A DNA stretch of 64,000 nucleotides from the NCBI GenBank assembly GCA_964036045.1, contig OZ038393.1, positions 47,050,429 through 47,114,428 on the forward strand, read 5' to 3'. Below the pieces are notes generated by a model. That model had not been told where the DNA came from. It saw only the letters and a list, made by a program, of their open reading frames with translations, and searched no databases. The DNA is from Eutreptiella sp. 'Long Island Sound 2002' (Eukaryota > Euglenozoa > Euglenophyceae > Eutreptiales > Eutreptiaceae). Positions 52,901 to 62,520 of this stretch are shown here, piece by piece. The number at the start of each line of letters is the position of its first letter. The stretch's first letter is position 1. The translations under genes were made by a program, and so were the position numbers.

Positions 52901-54292
52901 GAGAAGCTGGACGATTGGGGGCTGACCGTCACTGAAGACCTGCCTCCCGCTGATGCGGAGAAGTATGTCTTCAAACGGTTCAGGTACCGCCTGCCGGAAG
53001 TGCTCGGAGAGCTATACTTCATGGCGACCAAGGAGGGGAAAATCAAGACCCTCAAGGAAGCCAAGAAGTGGCTCAACGAGCAGGAGCGGGTGGACGCTCC
53101 GCAGGTGGCGGCCAAGCGCTGGAAGTCCATCAAGCTTGAGCATGATGGACGGGAGATCCGCCTACGAGAGTGGCGGGACTTCCGAGGGAAATACACCCTC
53201 TTCCGCCGCAACGTGGAGGACTGGAACGAGGGTGACGAGCAGGCTCGCCTGCTCTCCATGCTGCCGGAGGCATGGATCAAGAGGGTCACCAAGGAGGAAT
53301 CCAAGAGGGCCAAGTCCAACCACACGGTCAAGATGATGCTCCCCAAAGAGTATCATACGAACGTGGTGTCTTGGGCGAAGAAGAACGTGGCCCGGGATGT
53401 CAAACGGCACTCCCTGCGGAACGCTCTTCTCATCACCGTCTCGGGCGATCGCGAGAAGACCGCGATGTGGCGCCTTGACGATTGTGAGTTGAGCGGCCAG
53501 ACCATCCGTCTGCAGCCCATCCCGGCGCGGATGAGCTGCGACGAGATCCTGGAGTGGGTTGGCGAGGAAGTACTCAAAGAGTACCGAAACCTCCACCACA
53601 CCCGCGGGTTGAGGCCCGGCGACCGCGACGTCAACTATGTTGGCGAGGGACCTGGCGGGGAAGCCGCCATGGATCCAGCAGGAGCCGGCGGCGATGAGAC
53701 TCTCGTCGACGATGACGACGACGATGAGCCCGCCGAGGTGGCCGTTTGTGCCTTCGTGGCCAACAACCTGAGCGCGGGGAGCAAACCGGGAAACTGGAAG
53801 CCCCTGCAGCAGGGTTGGAGGAAGAAGGAGAAGAGGGACCCTCGCCGCATTGGCGACCCTCCGCTGTTCTTTGGGGAGTTCATACGAGCTCACCCTCAGG
53901 GCTGTTTCGTGTGTTATGCGAGGAAGAAAGGCTTCAACCATGACCACCGAACATGCCCCGTCCACAAGGCCGACACGGAGGCTTACAAGAAGGCGCACGG
54001 GTCGAAGAAGCGTGCGCCCGCGGGTATCCGGGAAGCCAAAATGGAGGTCGACAAGGACGAGCTGGCCAAGCTGATGTCGTCGGTGGGGACCGAGTTGGCC
54101 AAGGAGATCCAGGAGATCAAGCGGAACTGGGTCCCCAGGTCGGACAACAAGAACAAGGAGAACAACCAGAATGACCAGAACAAGGACAAGGACAAGAAGG
54201 GTAAAGGAGGAGGTAAAGGGGGAAGAAAGAAGGGCGTCAACGACGTTGAGGCCGAAGAGAACACCCCCTCTTCCACAACCGACGCCCCCTAG
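49970..54292 (+). CDS. gag: Gag polyprotein of element B
   Basis: 1440 aa from the ATG at 49,970. Same architecture as the element A Gag: Arg/Trp-rich N-terminus, Ala/Glu coiled coil, Pro/Gly repeat, second coiled coil, capsid-like part, and zinc-knuckle variant CFVCYARKKGFNHDHRTC. The first 100 residues are the most diverged from element A (for example RRKRWRTWTRPDRPGKGLRP). One copy of the LDLD repeat before LEEF is missing. No stop before the terminal TAG. Confidence 0.92.
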   Translation: MVNRQEAGRRWPQPHPHVARLLRGLLWDQQYRYSNPQCEGGMPGSFELREDMGEDRLRAVEEWLRAEGYEYRFRRKRWRTWTRPDRPGKGLRPDGIEEDEDPNAYPSGASINVSLWDVIEKKFPEPGSERRLQGSSSASPGTEKRSAGDKKRDRRWREYQESLAAEAAQGAKGGTPAPSPQRPNGGHHPGSTTLGDYIQVAKQTQAKPRLLLLRARQAPAGPSSDVESAHRGRMPADQASSSSSVAPERDVARACERACGVPCNRRVARQRAKQYSAAVEGAAGIAQEEAAEWAHGMAIHAQTMAAIAAGLTAVAAHGAATAQVNGELAAADEEARLTQEAIACKEAALKALEEALAQERAKKEAEERAHAEATAKAQEDAAKKEAIEAARRKVAEEKAKTEAKLAALEAQKAQLLQAREAEAARAREEAEARAAAATAAAMEEAEAKLRHETPPGGSRVETLRRLFEGDASSRMKLDEADTGSSGSGSTTARRRRKGKGKTPERPRRPAGGHPHDSDPFFTASDGDERGRQHRQVVAWTGGGGGDVPMEGEDEDPPPPYRSSESSVTETPRWGDMDEDDDMEFGITRKRPSSDPPRRPCGDPPGPPGGGPSGPPGGRPPSGPPGGGPPGGGGPPGPGGPGRGPPGGPPGDPDDPPGNGDPDATWRWIVYLRRRVQLLELEVDTGKSEMARISTVAARAQKDLDIARAETKSLTNVVSGLQERLDALEARGSVGSDHPPLESGSSDDGWGPGPGPGRPHAPGGAPRSRPSASAPSLTAPSHHSAGRRNERVPPGSGSEEWRDEWLSADYHNHRAPPRTPVRPRRPPPAPVPIPRAGGRYGGLRDEVPRGDVEWDVGEGEDLDLDLEEFDISPPRGARREAAERSRWRRDEDAYMDAVRREHFGSAYVEEPRRSHRDSVEEMDVAAVGVRGRGGWEPRSTSRPAFMVSNAADAAVWEDLKDIKPPMYDGNPLNLDRFLEKLDDWGLTVTEDLPPADAEKYVFKRFRYRLPEVLGELYFMATKEGKIKTLKEAKKWLNEQERVDAPQVAAKRWKSIKLEHDGREIRLREWRDFRGKYTLFRRNVEDWNEGDEQARLLSMLPEAWIKRVTKEESKRAKSNHTVKMMLPKEYHTNVVSWAKKNVARDVKRHSLRNALLITVSGDREKTAMWRLDDCELSGQTIRLQPIPARMSCDEILEWVGEEVLKEYRNLHHTRGLRPGDRDVNYVGEGPGGEAAMDPAGAGGDETLVDDDDDDEPAEVAVCAFVANNLSAGSKPGNWKPLQQGWRKKEKRDPRRIGDPPLFFGEFIRAHPQGCFVCYARKKGFNHDHRTCPVHKADTEAYKKAHGSKKRAPAGIREAKMEVDKDELAKLMSSVGTELAKEIQEIKRNWVPRSDNKNKENNQNDQNKDKDKKGKGGGKGGRKKGVNDVEAEENTPSSTTDAP

Positions 54293-54325
54293 CGGAGCCC
54301 CTGCAGCCAAGGGCCCCAGCTAGGG
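54287..54325 (+). promoter_or_regulatory. Gag-pol UAG readthrough junction, element B
   Basis: TAG at 54,290-54,292, in frame with pol. CCCTAGC and GCTAGGG (54,319-54,325) are both conserved, as is the spacer. Confidence 0.65.
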
Positions 54326-57300
54326 CGGTCGCAGGATGGTGACGTGGGAAGCGCCGAACCATCCCAGTCGGGAGTCGATAAGCACAAGGGGACTGCCGCG
54401 GGCGGAAGGCCCGGTCTGGCACCCAGTCGCGGAGGCGGGGTGAGGGCAAGTGAAGGCACGAACCCTTGCACCCGTCCGTCCTTCGCGACCAAGAATGTGT
54501 TTGATGTACTACAGGATCTTTCCGAGAGTATCGGAGGATCACTCGGACCGCAGCTGGATGCTGCAGATGGGCAGCCTGAGCCCATTGTCCACGACCTGCA
54601 CCAGTCGCTTGTTGAGCTTCTGGAACGGCCGGAGATCCTGAGTTTGCACGCCGTGTGCCGTGTCGGTCGCGAGCGGCAGTTGCATCTTAAGGTCCGTGCC
54701 TTATGCGGGGAAGTGGAAAAGGTTTTCGACGTGTTGGTCGACACGGGAGCTCAAGTCAGCTTGGTCAAGGCTGGCCTACTTCCACCAGAGTGTTTGACCG
54801 ACAGTCGGAAGCCTGTCAGGCTGAAGGTGGCGAACGGCCAGTACATGGTGGGAGGCACGAAGGAAGCGGCCATCGGGCTGCAGTTCGTGAACCATCGTGA
54901 GCTGAGTCGCCCAGACCTCGGCAAGGAAATCCTCCTGCACGGTCGATTCTACGAGGCCGAGATGGACTGGGACATGATCGTTGGGTACGACTTCATGATG
55001 GAGACGGACTCTGGCGTTCTCCCGGCCCAGGCCTCCATGACCCTGTACCAGGACGACCAGCTCTCGTGGCTTTCGTCACCTGAGCACCATGTGGAATGCC
55101 AATGGATCCACCCCGAACGCAATCAGCTCGAAGTGGCCGCACTGGACACTGAGCCCACTGGGCCAGCGAACCAGGAGTACGGCGTAAGGCCGGAAGTGGC
55201 GAACCGAGTGGTCGCGGACCTGGGAGCGTCGGATCTGGCCCTGGATGCGTTCTCTTCAGGAACCTCCGCCCATCTTCGGGTATGTGAGAAGTACTGGAGC
55301 GCACAGGACTCCGCGTGGAAGAAGCACTGGGGTCCGCATCAGGGATTGATGTGGATCCATTGCCCCCGTTGGGACATTCCAAGAGCGATAGCAAAGATTC
55401 GCAAGGACCGCTCCAAGGCAGTGCTGGTTGTTCCTATGGGATGCACCGAGGAGGAAAGTACCCGACATTGGGTAGCCTCATTGACCAACATGACCTTAAA
55501 AAAGGTCGTCCTACCGGCTGGAGAGAGTGTCTATCAGGACGCTAAGGGACAGCCCATGCCACCCCAGAGATGGCCAACGGAATTCCACTATGTGGATGGG
55601 GGCCTTGATCAGGCCGACACCACGGACTTCGTGTGTGTCAACCGTATCATAGCAGAGCCTTGGAGGCAATGCTTTGCGGTTCCCCCTGTTGACATCGAAG
55701 AATCGGACTCCGAAGACCCCCTCACTGAAGAGGAGTGGGATCTGGTTCAGGGGTATATGGATCAGCCCTTTCACGACTGGGGGATCCAGCGTGAGGGCAA
55801 AGGCCAGGACAAAGCCTGGTGGGAAGTGGACTCAATCGTCTCTGGTTCCTACGACGGGAATACCTTCGTACAGAGGGTGCTGGATCACATGTCCAGCCAA
55901 GACGAGCCGCCTGGCGGTAACCCACCCACCTACGGCGATCTGTTCCGAGGCAAGACCAGAGACGCCCCTTTGGGTCACCTGGGAAGACCACCTGAGCCGA
56001 AAGCGAGCGGGGTCGCTACCCCTCAAGTAAGCTCCGTGGTTCAAGTGCCCGGAAAAGCCAAGGCGGAGTCCGATGACTGCCCCAAGATCCAGGCGTTGAG
56101 GGCCAGGCTGAAGCAGAAGTATGGCGAGACCTTCTTCAGCGGAAAACCTGTGTTCCCCCCACCGGTGCGTGGACCGTATGGCGAGGCCAAGATACGACTG
56201 AAGCAGGACCCCCGTGTGTATCGGCACCGGGAGTTTGCCCTGAGGGGCGAGAGGAAAGTGGCCATGGAGAAGATCCTCCGTGACTTCATCCAGAGAGGCT
56301 GGCTTGAGCCGTGCCACTCCGAGTGGGCCTCTCCCTGTTTCCTCGTCCCCAAGAAGGTTGCCGGTGAGTGGCGGCTCGTGGTCGACTACCGCGGCCTGAA
56401 CGCCCAAACGCAGCACGACAGCTATACGCTGCCCCTCATTGAGGACATGCTGCAAAAGCAACACCGGCGGAGGATCTTCACGGTGATTGACCTGAAACAT
56501 GGTTATCATCAGATGCCTCTCGCCGAAGAGTCCCGTGCCTGCACAGCCATGAGCACTCCACTTGGACCTCTCCAGTGGAAGGTGATGCCCATGGGCGTCA
56601 CCAACGGCAATGCGGCTTTTCAGCGGATGCTGGAGAACCTGCTTGGGCCGGTGCGCGACTGTGCGGACCCCTTCGTGGACGACGTGATCATCGCGTTCGG
56701 GGACCCGAGCATGAGCTACGAGGAGCTCCTGGAGGCACACGAGAGGGACGTCACTCGAGTGCTGGACCTTCTGGTTCGGCACAAACTCACGGGCAGCAGT
56801 GACAAGGCCACCATTGCGGTAAGCGAGGTGGTCTTCGCTGGCCACGTAGTTGGGAACGGGCAGCGAAAGCCCATACCTGGCAAGGTGGCTGCGATTGAGC
56901 ACTGGGAAAAGCCCAAAACGGTCTCTGAGCTACGGGCGTACTTGGGGTTCTGCAACTACTACTCGGGGTATATCAAAATGTATGCCGAGTATGCAGCCCC
57001 CATGACGACCATGCTCAAGGGCAACCGAGAGGAGACCAAGAAGGGGTCCAAGAAGGCTCTGGTCTGGACAGCTGAGTCCGACCGTGCCTTTGAGGGGATG
57101 AAGCAGGCGCTGCTATCCGCAGTGGGTCTGCACCTCGTGGATCCCGACCGAGGGTTCGTCCTGCGCACCGACGCTTCCGACTACGCCATTGGCGCTGTGT
57201 TGGAGCAAGTGCTTGACGACGGGAGGCACGTGCCCGTGGCCTTCTGGAGCCGAGTCCTGGCGGAAGGCCAGAGACGGACGTGGACGCCCCGTGAAAAGGA

Positions 57301-59275
57301 GGCGTATGCCATCGTCATGGCTCTCAGGAAATGGGCTGGGTACATAGCCCTCCATCCCGTCACCGTCTGCACCGACCATCAGAGTCTGCAGTCGTGGCAC
57401 AAGGAGCACGTGGACACCCCCTCAGGTCCCGCCTCCCGACGGGCAAGATGGCACGAGACCTTGGCCAAGTTCGACCTTACGGTTGTTTACATTCCTGGAA
57501 AGGATAACACCGTGGCGGACTGTCTCAGTAGGTGGGCCTATCCCGCCAGCAAGGGCATGCAGGATATCTCTGCCCATGGCGATGAGGCTGAGACCGCTGA
57601 AGCCAAGAGGATCATTGAAATGGAGCGCCTGACCGAGGAGGAGGGTGCTAAATGCTTCGTCGTCATGGCTGCAGATGCCCCCCTCGCTTCGAGGGTGAGC
57701 AGAACGGTCAGTGTACTCGCCCCTGTGGGAACTGAGTCCGACAAGCACCTCTTCCCGGAGTCTTGCCTCCAGGACGACTGGACTGACGACTACGCCAAGT
57801 CTGAGGCCTTTGCGGCCGAGTATAGGGCTGTGACCGACCCTGACGACGGGCAGAAGTGGCCAAAGGGGCTGACCGAGGAAGATGGCAAGCTCTACCGGAT
57901 TGGTAAGCTGCTAGTCCCGGAGTCCCGGGTGCTCGAGCTTTGTGAAGCTTGGCACCACCACATGCTGCACCCAGGGGTCAAGAAGCAAGCCCTTGACATG
58001 CAGCGTCGGTTCGAGATCGACCATATCGTTCTCTACACCGCCATCAAGAAGGTCAGGAAGGGTTGCTCGGTCTGTCAGGCCTGCAATCCCGATAACCGGA
58101 ACGTCAAGGGGGAACCCCAATGGACCCCGGTTCCTGACCAGCCCATGGAGAGCGTGGCCATGGACGTCTTCTCCATGCCCGAAGTGCACATTGGCAGGGA
58201 GACCTTTGACTGTGTGGTTCTCTGTGTGGACCGCCACAGCGGCTACGTTGTAGCCGTTCCGGCACGCAAAAAGGGGTTGCTTGCCAAGGAAGTGGCAGTC
58301 ATGATGATTCGTCATTGGCTGACCGTCTTTGACATCCCCCGCACCATTTGCAGTGACCAAGGGCCCCAGTTTACTGGTGGCTGGTTCAAGGCTATGTGTT
58401 CCCTCATGGGAATACGTCATGCCAAGAGCGTCGCCTATCTCAGCCGGTCTAACGGCCGTGCTGAAGTGGCTGGACGGCAGCTGTTCGAGAAGCTGCGCAA
58501 GATCCACATCACCAATCCACGGCGGAACTGGTTCGAGGAGATGTGGCCTGCTCTCAAGGCCCATCATGACACCCCCACTCCCGGCGGTTTGTCCCCTCAC
58601 CAGATTCTGTTTGGCAGGGACCCCCTGGGTAGGGGACTTCCCTTGTCTGGTGATGGCATGGCTATGGATGCCAAGGAGTTCTTCGCGCGGCAAGAGCAAA
58701 CGGCGCGGGACATCCGCCAGCAGCTTGAGAAGGAGCATGCTGAGCGTCAGAAGTCCGCCCCGAGCTCGACAGCGCAGAAGTTCAGGGTGGGAGACCCGGT
58801 GTGGGTGATCAGACCCCGCCCCATGGGCACCCACCGCACCAAGACCTGGTTCACACCCGGCGAGGTGGTCCGCAGGATTGGTGAGGACACCTACCGCATC
58901 AAGGTGGGCCACGGACAGTTCCGGGAACGCCACGAGAGTCAACTCCGTGCGCGGGAACCCGACCTCCGCGGCCGACATGTGTCCCTGGACTACGCCAAAC
59001 ACGAGGCCGACTCGGACGACGACTATGCTGAGCAGGACGACTATACAGTCGAGAAGATCCTGGCTCAGCGTCCGAAGGCCTCGGCACCCGGAGGTCTGGA
59101 GTTCAAGGTTCGTTGGCGAGGCTATGGGCCGTCCCACGACACCTGGGAACCCGTCTCCTCGTTTGTGCCGCGGGTCAATACTCCCTTCATGGAGTACATC
59201 CGCAAGCACAAGACCAAGATCCACGTTTCGGACTTGGCAGCACTCACCCGGGCGATTGCAGCCAGGGGTGCCTGA
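54293..59275 (+). CDS. pol: Pol polyprotein of element B
   Basis: About 1660 aa read on from the gag UAG. It carries the same domains as element A: DTGA protease, RT with FVDD, RNase H with RTDASDYAIG, integrase HHCC and DDE (second Asp in CSDQGPQFTGG) and chromodomain. All catalytic residues are kept and there is no stop, although this copy predates the insertion of element A in its own LTR. It lacks the 13-residue insert of element A. One RT substitution next to the active site region (IIAFGDPS for IIASGDPS) is a normal variant. Confidence 0.95.
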   Translation, partial: RSPCSQGPQLGRSQDGDVGSAEPSQSGVDKHKGTAAGGRPGLAPSRGGGVRASEGTNPCTRPSFATKNVFDVLQDLSESIGGSLGPQLDAADGQPEPIVHDLHQSLVELLERPEILSLHAVCRVGRERQLHLKVRALCGEVEKVFDVLVDTGAQVSLVKAGLLPPECLTDSRKPVRLKVANGQYMVGGTKEAAIGLQFVNHRELSRPDLGKEILLHGRFYEAEMDWDMIVGYDFMMETDSGVLPAQASMTLYQDDQLSWLSSPEHHVECQWIHPERNQLEVAALDTEPTGPANQEYGVRPEVANRVVADLGASDLALDAFSSGTSAHLRVCEKYWSAQDSAWKKHWGPHQGLMWIHCPRWDIPRAIAKIRKDRSKAVLVVPMGCTEEESTRHWVASLTNMTLKKVVLPAGESVYQDAKGQPMPPQRWPTEFHYVDGGLDQADTTDFVCVNRIIAEPWRQCFAVPPVDIEESDSEDPLTEEEWDLVQGYMDQPFHDWGIQREGKGQDKAWWEVDSIVSGSYDGNTFVQRVLDHMSSQDEPPGGNPPTYGDLFRGKTRDAPLGHLGRPPEPKASGVATPQVSSVVQVPGKAKAESDDCPKIQALRARLKQKYGETFFSGKPVFPPPVRGPYGEAKIRLKQDPRVYRHREFALRGERKVAMEKILRDFIQRGWLEPCHSEWASPCFLVPKKVAGEWRLVVDYRGLNAQTQHDSYTLPLIEDMLQKQHRRRIFTVIDLKHGYHQMPLAEESRACTAMSTPLGPLQWKVMPMGVTNGNAAFQRMLENLLGPVRDCADPFVDDVIIAFGDPSMSYEELLEAHERDVTRVLDLLVRHKLTGSSDKATIAVSEVVFAGHVVGNGQRKPIPGKVAAIEHWEKPKTVSELRAYLGFCNYYSGYIKMYAEYAAPMTTMLKGNREETKKGSKKALVWTAESDRAFEGMKQALLSAVGLHLVDPDRGFVLRTDASDYAIGAVLEQVLDDGRHVPVAFWSRVLAEGQRRTWTPREKEAYAIVMALRKWAGYIALHPVTVCTDHQSLQSWHKEHVDTPSGPASRRARWHETLAKFDLTVVYIPGKDNTVADCLSRWAYPASKGMQDISAHGDEAETAEAKRIIEMERLTEEEGAKCFVVMAADAPLASRVSRTVSVLAPVGTESDKHLFPESCLQDDWTDDYAKSEAFAAEYRAVTDPDDGQKWPKGLTEEDGKLYRIGKLLVPESRVLELCEAWHHHMLHPGVKKQALDMQRRFEIDHIVLYTAIKKVRKGCSVCQACNPDNRNVKGEPQWTPVPDQPMESVAMDVFSMPEVHIGRETFDCVVLCVDRHSGYVVAVPARKKGLLAKEVAVMMIRHWLTVFDIPRTICSDQGPQFTGGWFKAMCSLMGIRHAKSVAYLSRSNGRAEVAGRQLFEKLRKIHITNPRRNWFEEMWPALKAHHDTPTPGGLSPHQILFGRDPLGRGLPLSGDGMAMDAKEFFARQEQTARDIRQQLEKEHAERQKSAPSSTAQKFRVGDPVWVIRPRPMGTHRTKTWFTPGEVVRRIGEDTYRIKVGHGQFRERHESQLRAREPDLRGRHVSLDYAKHEADSDDDYAEQDDYTVEKILAQRPKASAPGGLEFKVRWRGYGPSHDTWEPVSSFVPRVNTPFMEYIRKHKTKIHVSDLAALTRAIAARGA

Positions 59276-60840
59276 TCAGCGCCCTGAGCTCTCCCCTGAT
59301 GCGTTTGGAGCGCTTGTGAGGCCAACGATTCGTCCCTTACTTGCTTGCTCTCTTCCATCTTTTGGTGACAGAGTGGCCATATACCCCCCCCCTGCTGTAT
59401 CCAGAGGAGGATGGCCCCTCTCTTCTTCTACTCGTCACTCCCCCCCCTGCTGAATCCTTGGGAAACCAGGTAGGGCGACTGACCTTCATAATTCTGAGCT
59501 CTTGGGGCCTTGAAGCCCATACGACGTTGCGCAACGGATGCCGCTGTCATCGGCATTGCGATTTTTGAGTGTGTGGTCTGGTTCCATGGCATTTGCGGAA
59601 TCCAGGCCAGTCGACGTGTGTCTCGAGACTATATATGCCTGAACTCAGGCGTTATCCTGTCCATCCTCCTGCATTTGCCTTATCCTGACCGTGGCGTGGT
59701 TTGGCACTCTGTTCTGAGTGTGTTTACACGCCTATTTACCCAGATTGTTGCTTGTTTTTCTGCCCTCCAGGATATGTGCATCTGTATGTTAAGTGTCATC
59801 AGCCCATCGCTGAGGAATGGACTGCTTTTTACCACGAATCGGGATACAGAGGCGCCTTGAGTCGCCGTGTACATATTCTTACAGCCTGGTCCAGCCTGGA
59901 CCAGTACTTGAATACATGTTCTTCTGTTTGAGTGCCTGCTCACCTGTGCGTGTCACCGCAGCGTCCCGTGGCCGGCCCCCCACGGGAACGCGTCAAAAGC
60001 ATGTTCTTCTGTTTGAGTGCCTGTGATACTGTGTTGCCCTTTTCGCTGTGATGTGTGGAGATCCTGATGGCGCCAGGCGGGAAGCCCAGTTGCCTGACTA
60101 CACTCCCAGCGGTCCGCCACTGTCAGTCCCAGTGTGAGCCTACCGATTCGCAGACGCACTTGCATTCGGATGGCGGCCTCCGGTGCTCCTGACCTCGGTC
60201 AGTCTGCCTGGGAAACAGGTGGTTTGAGGAGTCGACGCCTCCGCCCACACTGCATGAGGACTCCCTCATGTATGGCCTTCGTGGCAGTAGGGCGAGGGAA
60301 AAGACGGCCTTGATGCCCGATTCCTTCAGGAGGAGTTCCCTTACGATCTGGGGTTCGTAGGGAGTTCGACTATGGCACTCTGGACTCGCGTCGTATGGAT
60401 ATGGACATGGTGCGCCCGAGGAAGGACCCGTGGGGACTCTCCCCAGTCGGCGGGCCTTGGGAAGCTTGGGGTAGCCTGAAGGATCTTTGTGGTCGCTCTC
60501 GACTTGTGGGACCACCTCGTTCGTCGTGTGTCGCCTATGTTGGCCGTGTATGCCACTGCCACTGTGGTGGTGACCGTAGCAGCCGGCACCCGGTGCGCCT
60601 GGTATGGGTTAACGGGTCCTCTGCATGCCGAACAATCGCCGCCAGGACCCGGGACTTGATACTTGATACTATACATGTGCTACGAGCTGTTACAGCAGCA
60701 TACCTATCCCACTGTGGGATACCTATCTTACTGTGACTTACTGAAGTGAGGTTGTGACACCCCCCCCCCCTTTCGGGAAGTGGTCCTGGGTACCCGCTGC
60801 CATGCGTGGGTGTTATCGAGCCCCCCCCAGGGTTTGCTCT
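59276..60840 (+). other. 3' noncoding internal region of element B
   Basis: Counterpart of 44,154-45,637. It differs by the 85-bp insertion at 59,938-60,022 and small indels. The hydrophobic 116-codon frame is at 59,510-59,860. Confidence 0.6.
59938..60022 (+). repeat. LTR-end/primer-site fragment inserted in element B
   Basis: 62 nt (59,938-59,999) are identical to 49,461-49,522, which spans the LTR end and the first 4 nt of the primer site. The insert is followed by a second copy (60,000-60,022) of the 23 nt that precede it (59,915-59,937). Element A has neither. Confidence 0.85.
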
Positions 60841-60851
60841 AAGGAGGGGGG
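60841..60851 (+). promoter_or_regulatory. Polypurine tract, element B
   Basis: AAGGAGGGGGG directly before the 3' LTR, as in element A. Confidence 0.85.
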
Positions 60852-62469
60852 TGAAGCGGTACCCAGAACCCCATGGCCAGGTTACGGCATACAACCGGTC
60901 TCCGGTCCACTAACCCCATGTACGGCGTGTTCCGTGCCGTGAAGCCCCGCATCGGCAACCGATGCACCGCCAGCGGAGATTTGTATATCAGAATGTCAGG
61001 AATCAACAGGGTTTTATTTTCATATTGTTTCCGTCAATTTTTACGCTTCCGTTCTGATACTCACTGTTTTGACTGCTGACGGTTGGCTCGCGACTTTACC
61101 GTAACCGCCAGTTTAACTGTTTATAATGGAAATTTTAACGCAATCCGTCACGAAGGCTCCAAAGTCGCCAGGAACTGCATGGATGCTTCCGCAATTTTCA
61201 TAATTAATACTCGCAACCTCAATCCGAATTTTTCAGGATGTCGAAATCGGATTTTCGACTTCGACATCCCCGCACTTGATTTGACCTCCTTCGAGTGGAC
61301 CTACGTGCTTCCCTATGCACGAATCAACTTCCCCTTTATCTTGCCCTCCATTTGTCTTAAAGATATGGGCAAAACAAAGTTGATTCGTGAGGCCACTTGT
61401 GAAGGTCATATCTCGTGCCGCTTGCGAGTATTGACGATAAGGAAACGTGGGATGTATTCACAATACTCCCGACGTAATTTAGGAAGCTTTATATGCCTTG
61501 CGTTTCCACACGTGCGCGCTAGTGTAATGGATCATGGTCAAGAGGGTAGAGTTTGCGTTACAACTCATTGACCATGACATTGCGTGCGTTGAGATAACTT
61601 TCGAGTGTAGCGCGCAAGTGTTGGTGTTGCATAGGAACTCTCCTTGAGTTCCTATGAGCGATTGACACAAAGTTATGCCCTTGGAGGGGCATGACATATC
61701 GTGGTGGGAGCTACCTTTTTGGGTAATATGTGGTATGTGCCATGTGTTGTGTTGCGTGCCCATTTGGCGGGTCCATTGCTCCAAGACAAGCCCGCCAATG
61801 GACCTCATATTGTGCAAGCCCCTTCTCCACACTCCCTACGGTCAATTGCAAGCCTAACCTTCGTGAAAGGAACCTTGTGTGGTGAACCCGAAGCGATGCG
61901 TTGGGAGCAGGGTGTGTATTTTGGAATTTTCCATATTTTCATGTGCCGACTTGGGAAGCAGCGCTCGTAACCTTTCAAGGCGCCCCAAGTGGAGCACATA
62001 TGTGGGATCGAAGGTCATTGGTGTCAAGTCATTGTGTTCAGAAGGATTAAGTGATTGCACGATCCAAGCCGAAGATATTATAATATAATTATGCACCTTT
62101 CAAGGCACTTTTGTGTGTCATTGTGCCAATTTTGCCATTTTTGGCTCGTCATGATGTCAAGTGGCGACCGTGTACCTCAACGTTGCGCTCAATTGACATC
62201 ATGACCCAAGTATGTTATGAGGGTACATACTTCGGTAGCCAACATATCTTAGACCCGGCGAATAACTCCTCTTAGGCTTGGCATACCGTGGCCGCCATGT
62301 TGGCGATTTGGGACTATCCCAAATCATGGGCTCACTTGGCGACCCTGCCATTCCCAATACCGGAGGAGTTGGGCGACGCCCAAAAGATATGTTGGACCAA
62401 CATGACTTGATACCAATCCTATGGCACACTCTGGTCCGAGTCGGGCATGTGCCTCATTTGCCTTAACCA
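60852..62469 (+). repeat. 3' LTR of element B, truncated
   Basis: Pairs with the first part of the 5' LTR by shared variants (GATACTCACTGTTTTGAC). Similarity stops after ...TTTGCCTTAACCA; the last about 1.3 kb, including the predicted promoter and LTR end, are missing. Hairpin copy at 61,630-61,656. Confidence 0.9.
60873..61571 (+). pseudogene. LTR-internal ORF, element B 3' LTR (one stop)
   Basis: Same frame as the 234-codon ORF of element A, interrupted by TGA where the others read TGG (at about 61,078-61,080). Confidence 0.3.
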
Positions 62470-62520
62470 CCGTATGGATTCGCCAGCCATCATTGTGTGG
62501 GATGCATCGGCTGAGGCAAC

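Larger units (their letters stand above)
29389..62469 (+). mobile_element. Ty3/gypsy chromovirus, element B (host of nested element A)
   Basis: The 5' LTR starts TGAAGCGGTACCC at 29,389 and is split at 31,405 by element A. It resumes at 48,598 and ends at 49,518, giving 2017 + 921 bp. The internal region is 49,519-60,851 and the 3' LTR starts at 60,852 but is cut off at about 62,469. The first and last LTR share variants absent from the LTRs of element A, for example GATACTCACTGTTTTGAC against GATATTCACTATTTTGAC, which confirms the pairing. Gag and pol are intact. The 4 bp before the element are GTGC; the matching right copy is lost with the truncated LTR. Confidence 0.92.
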
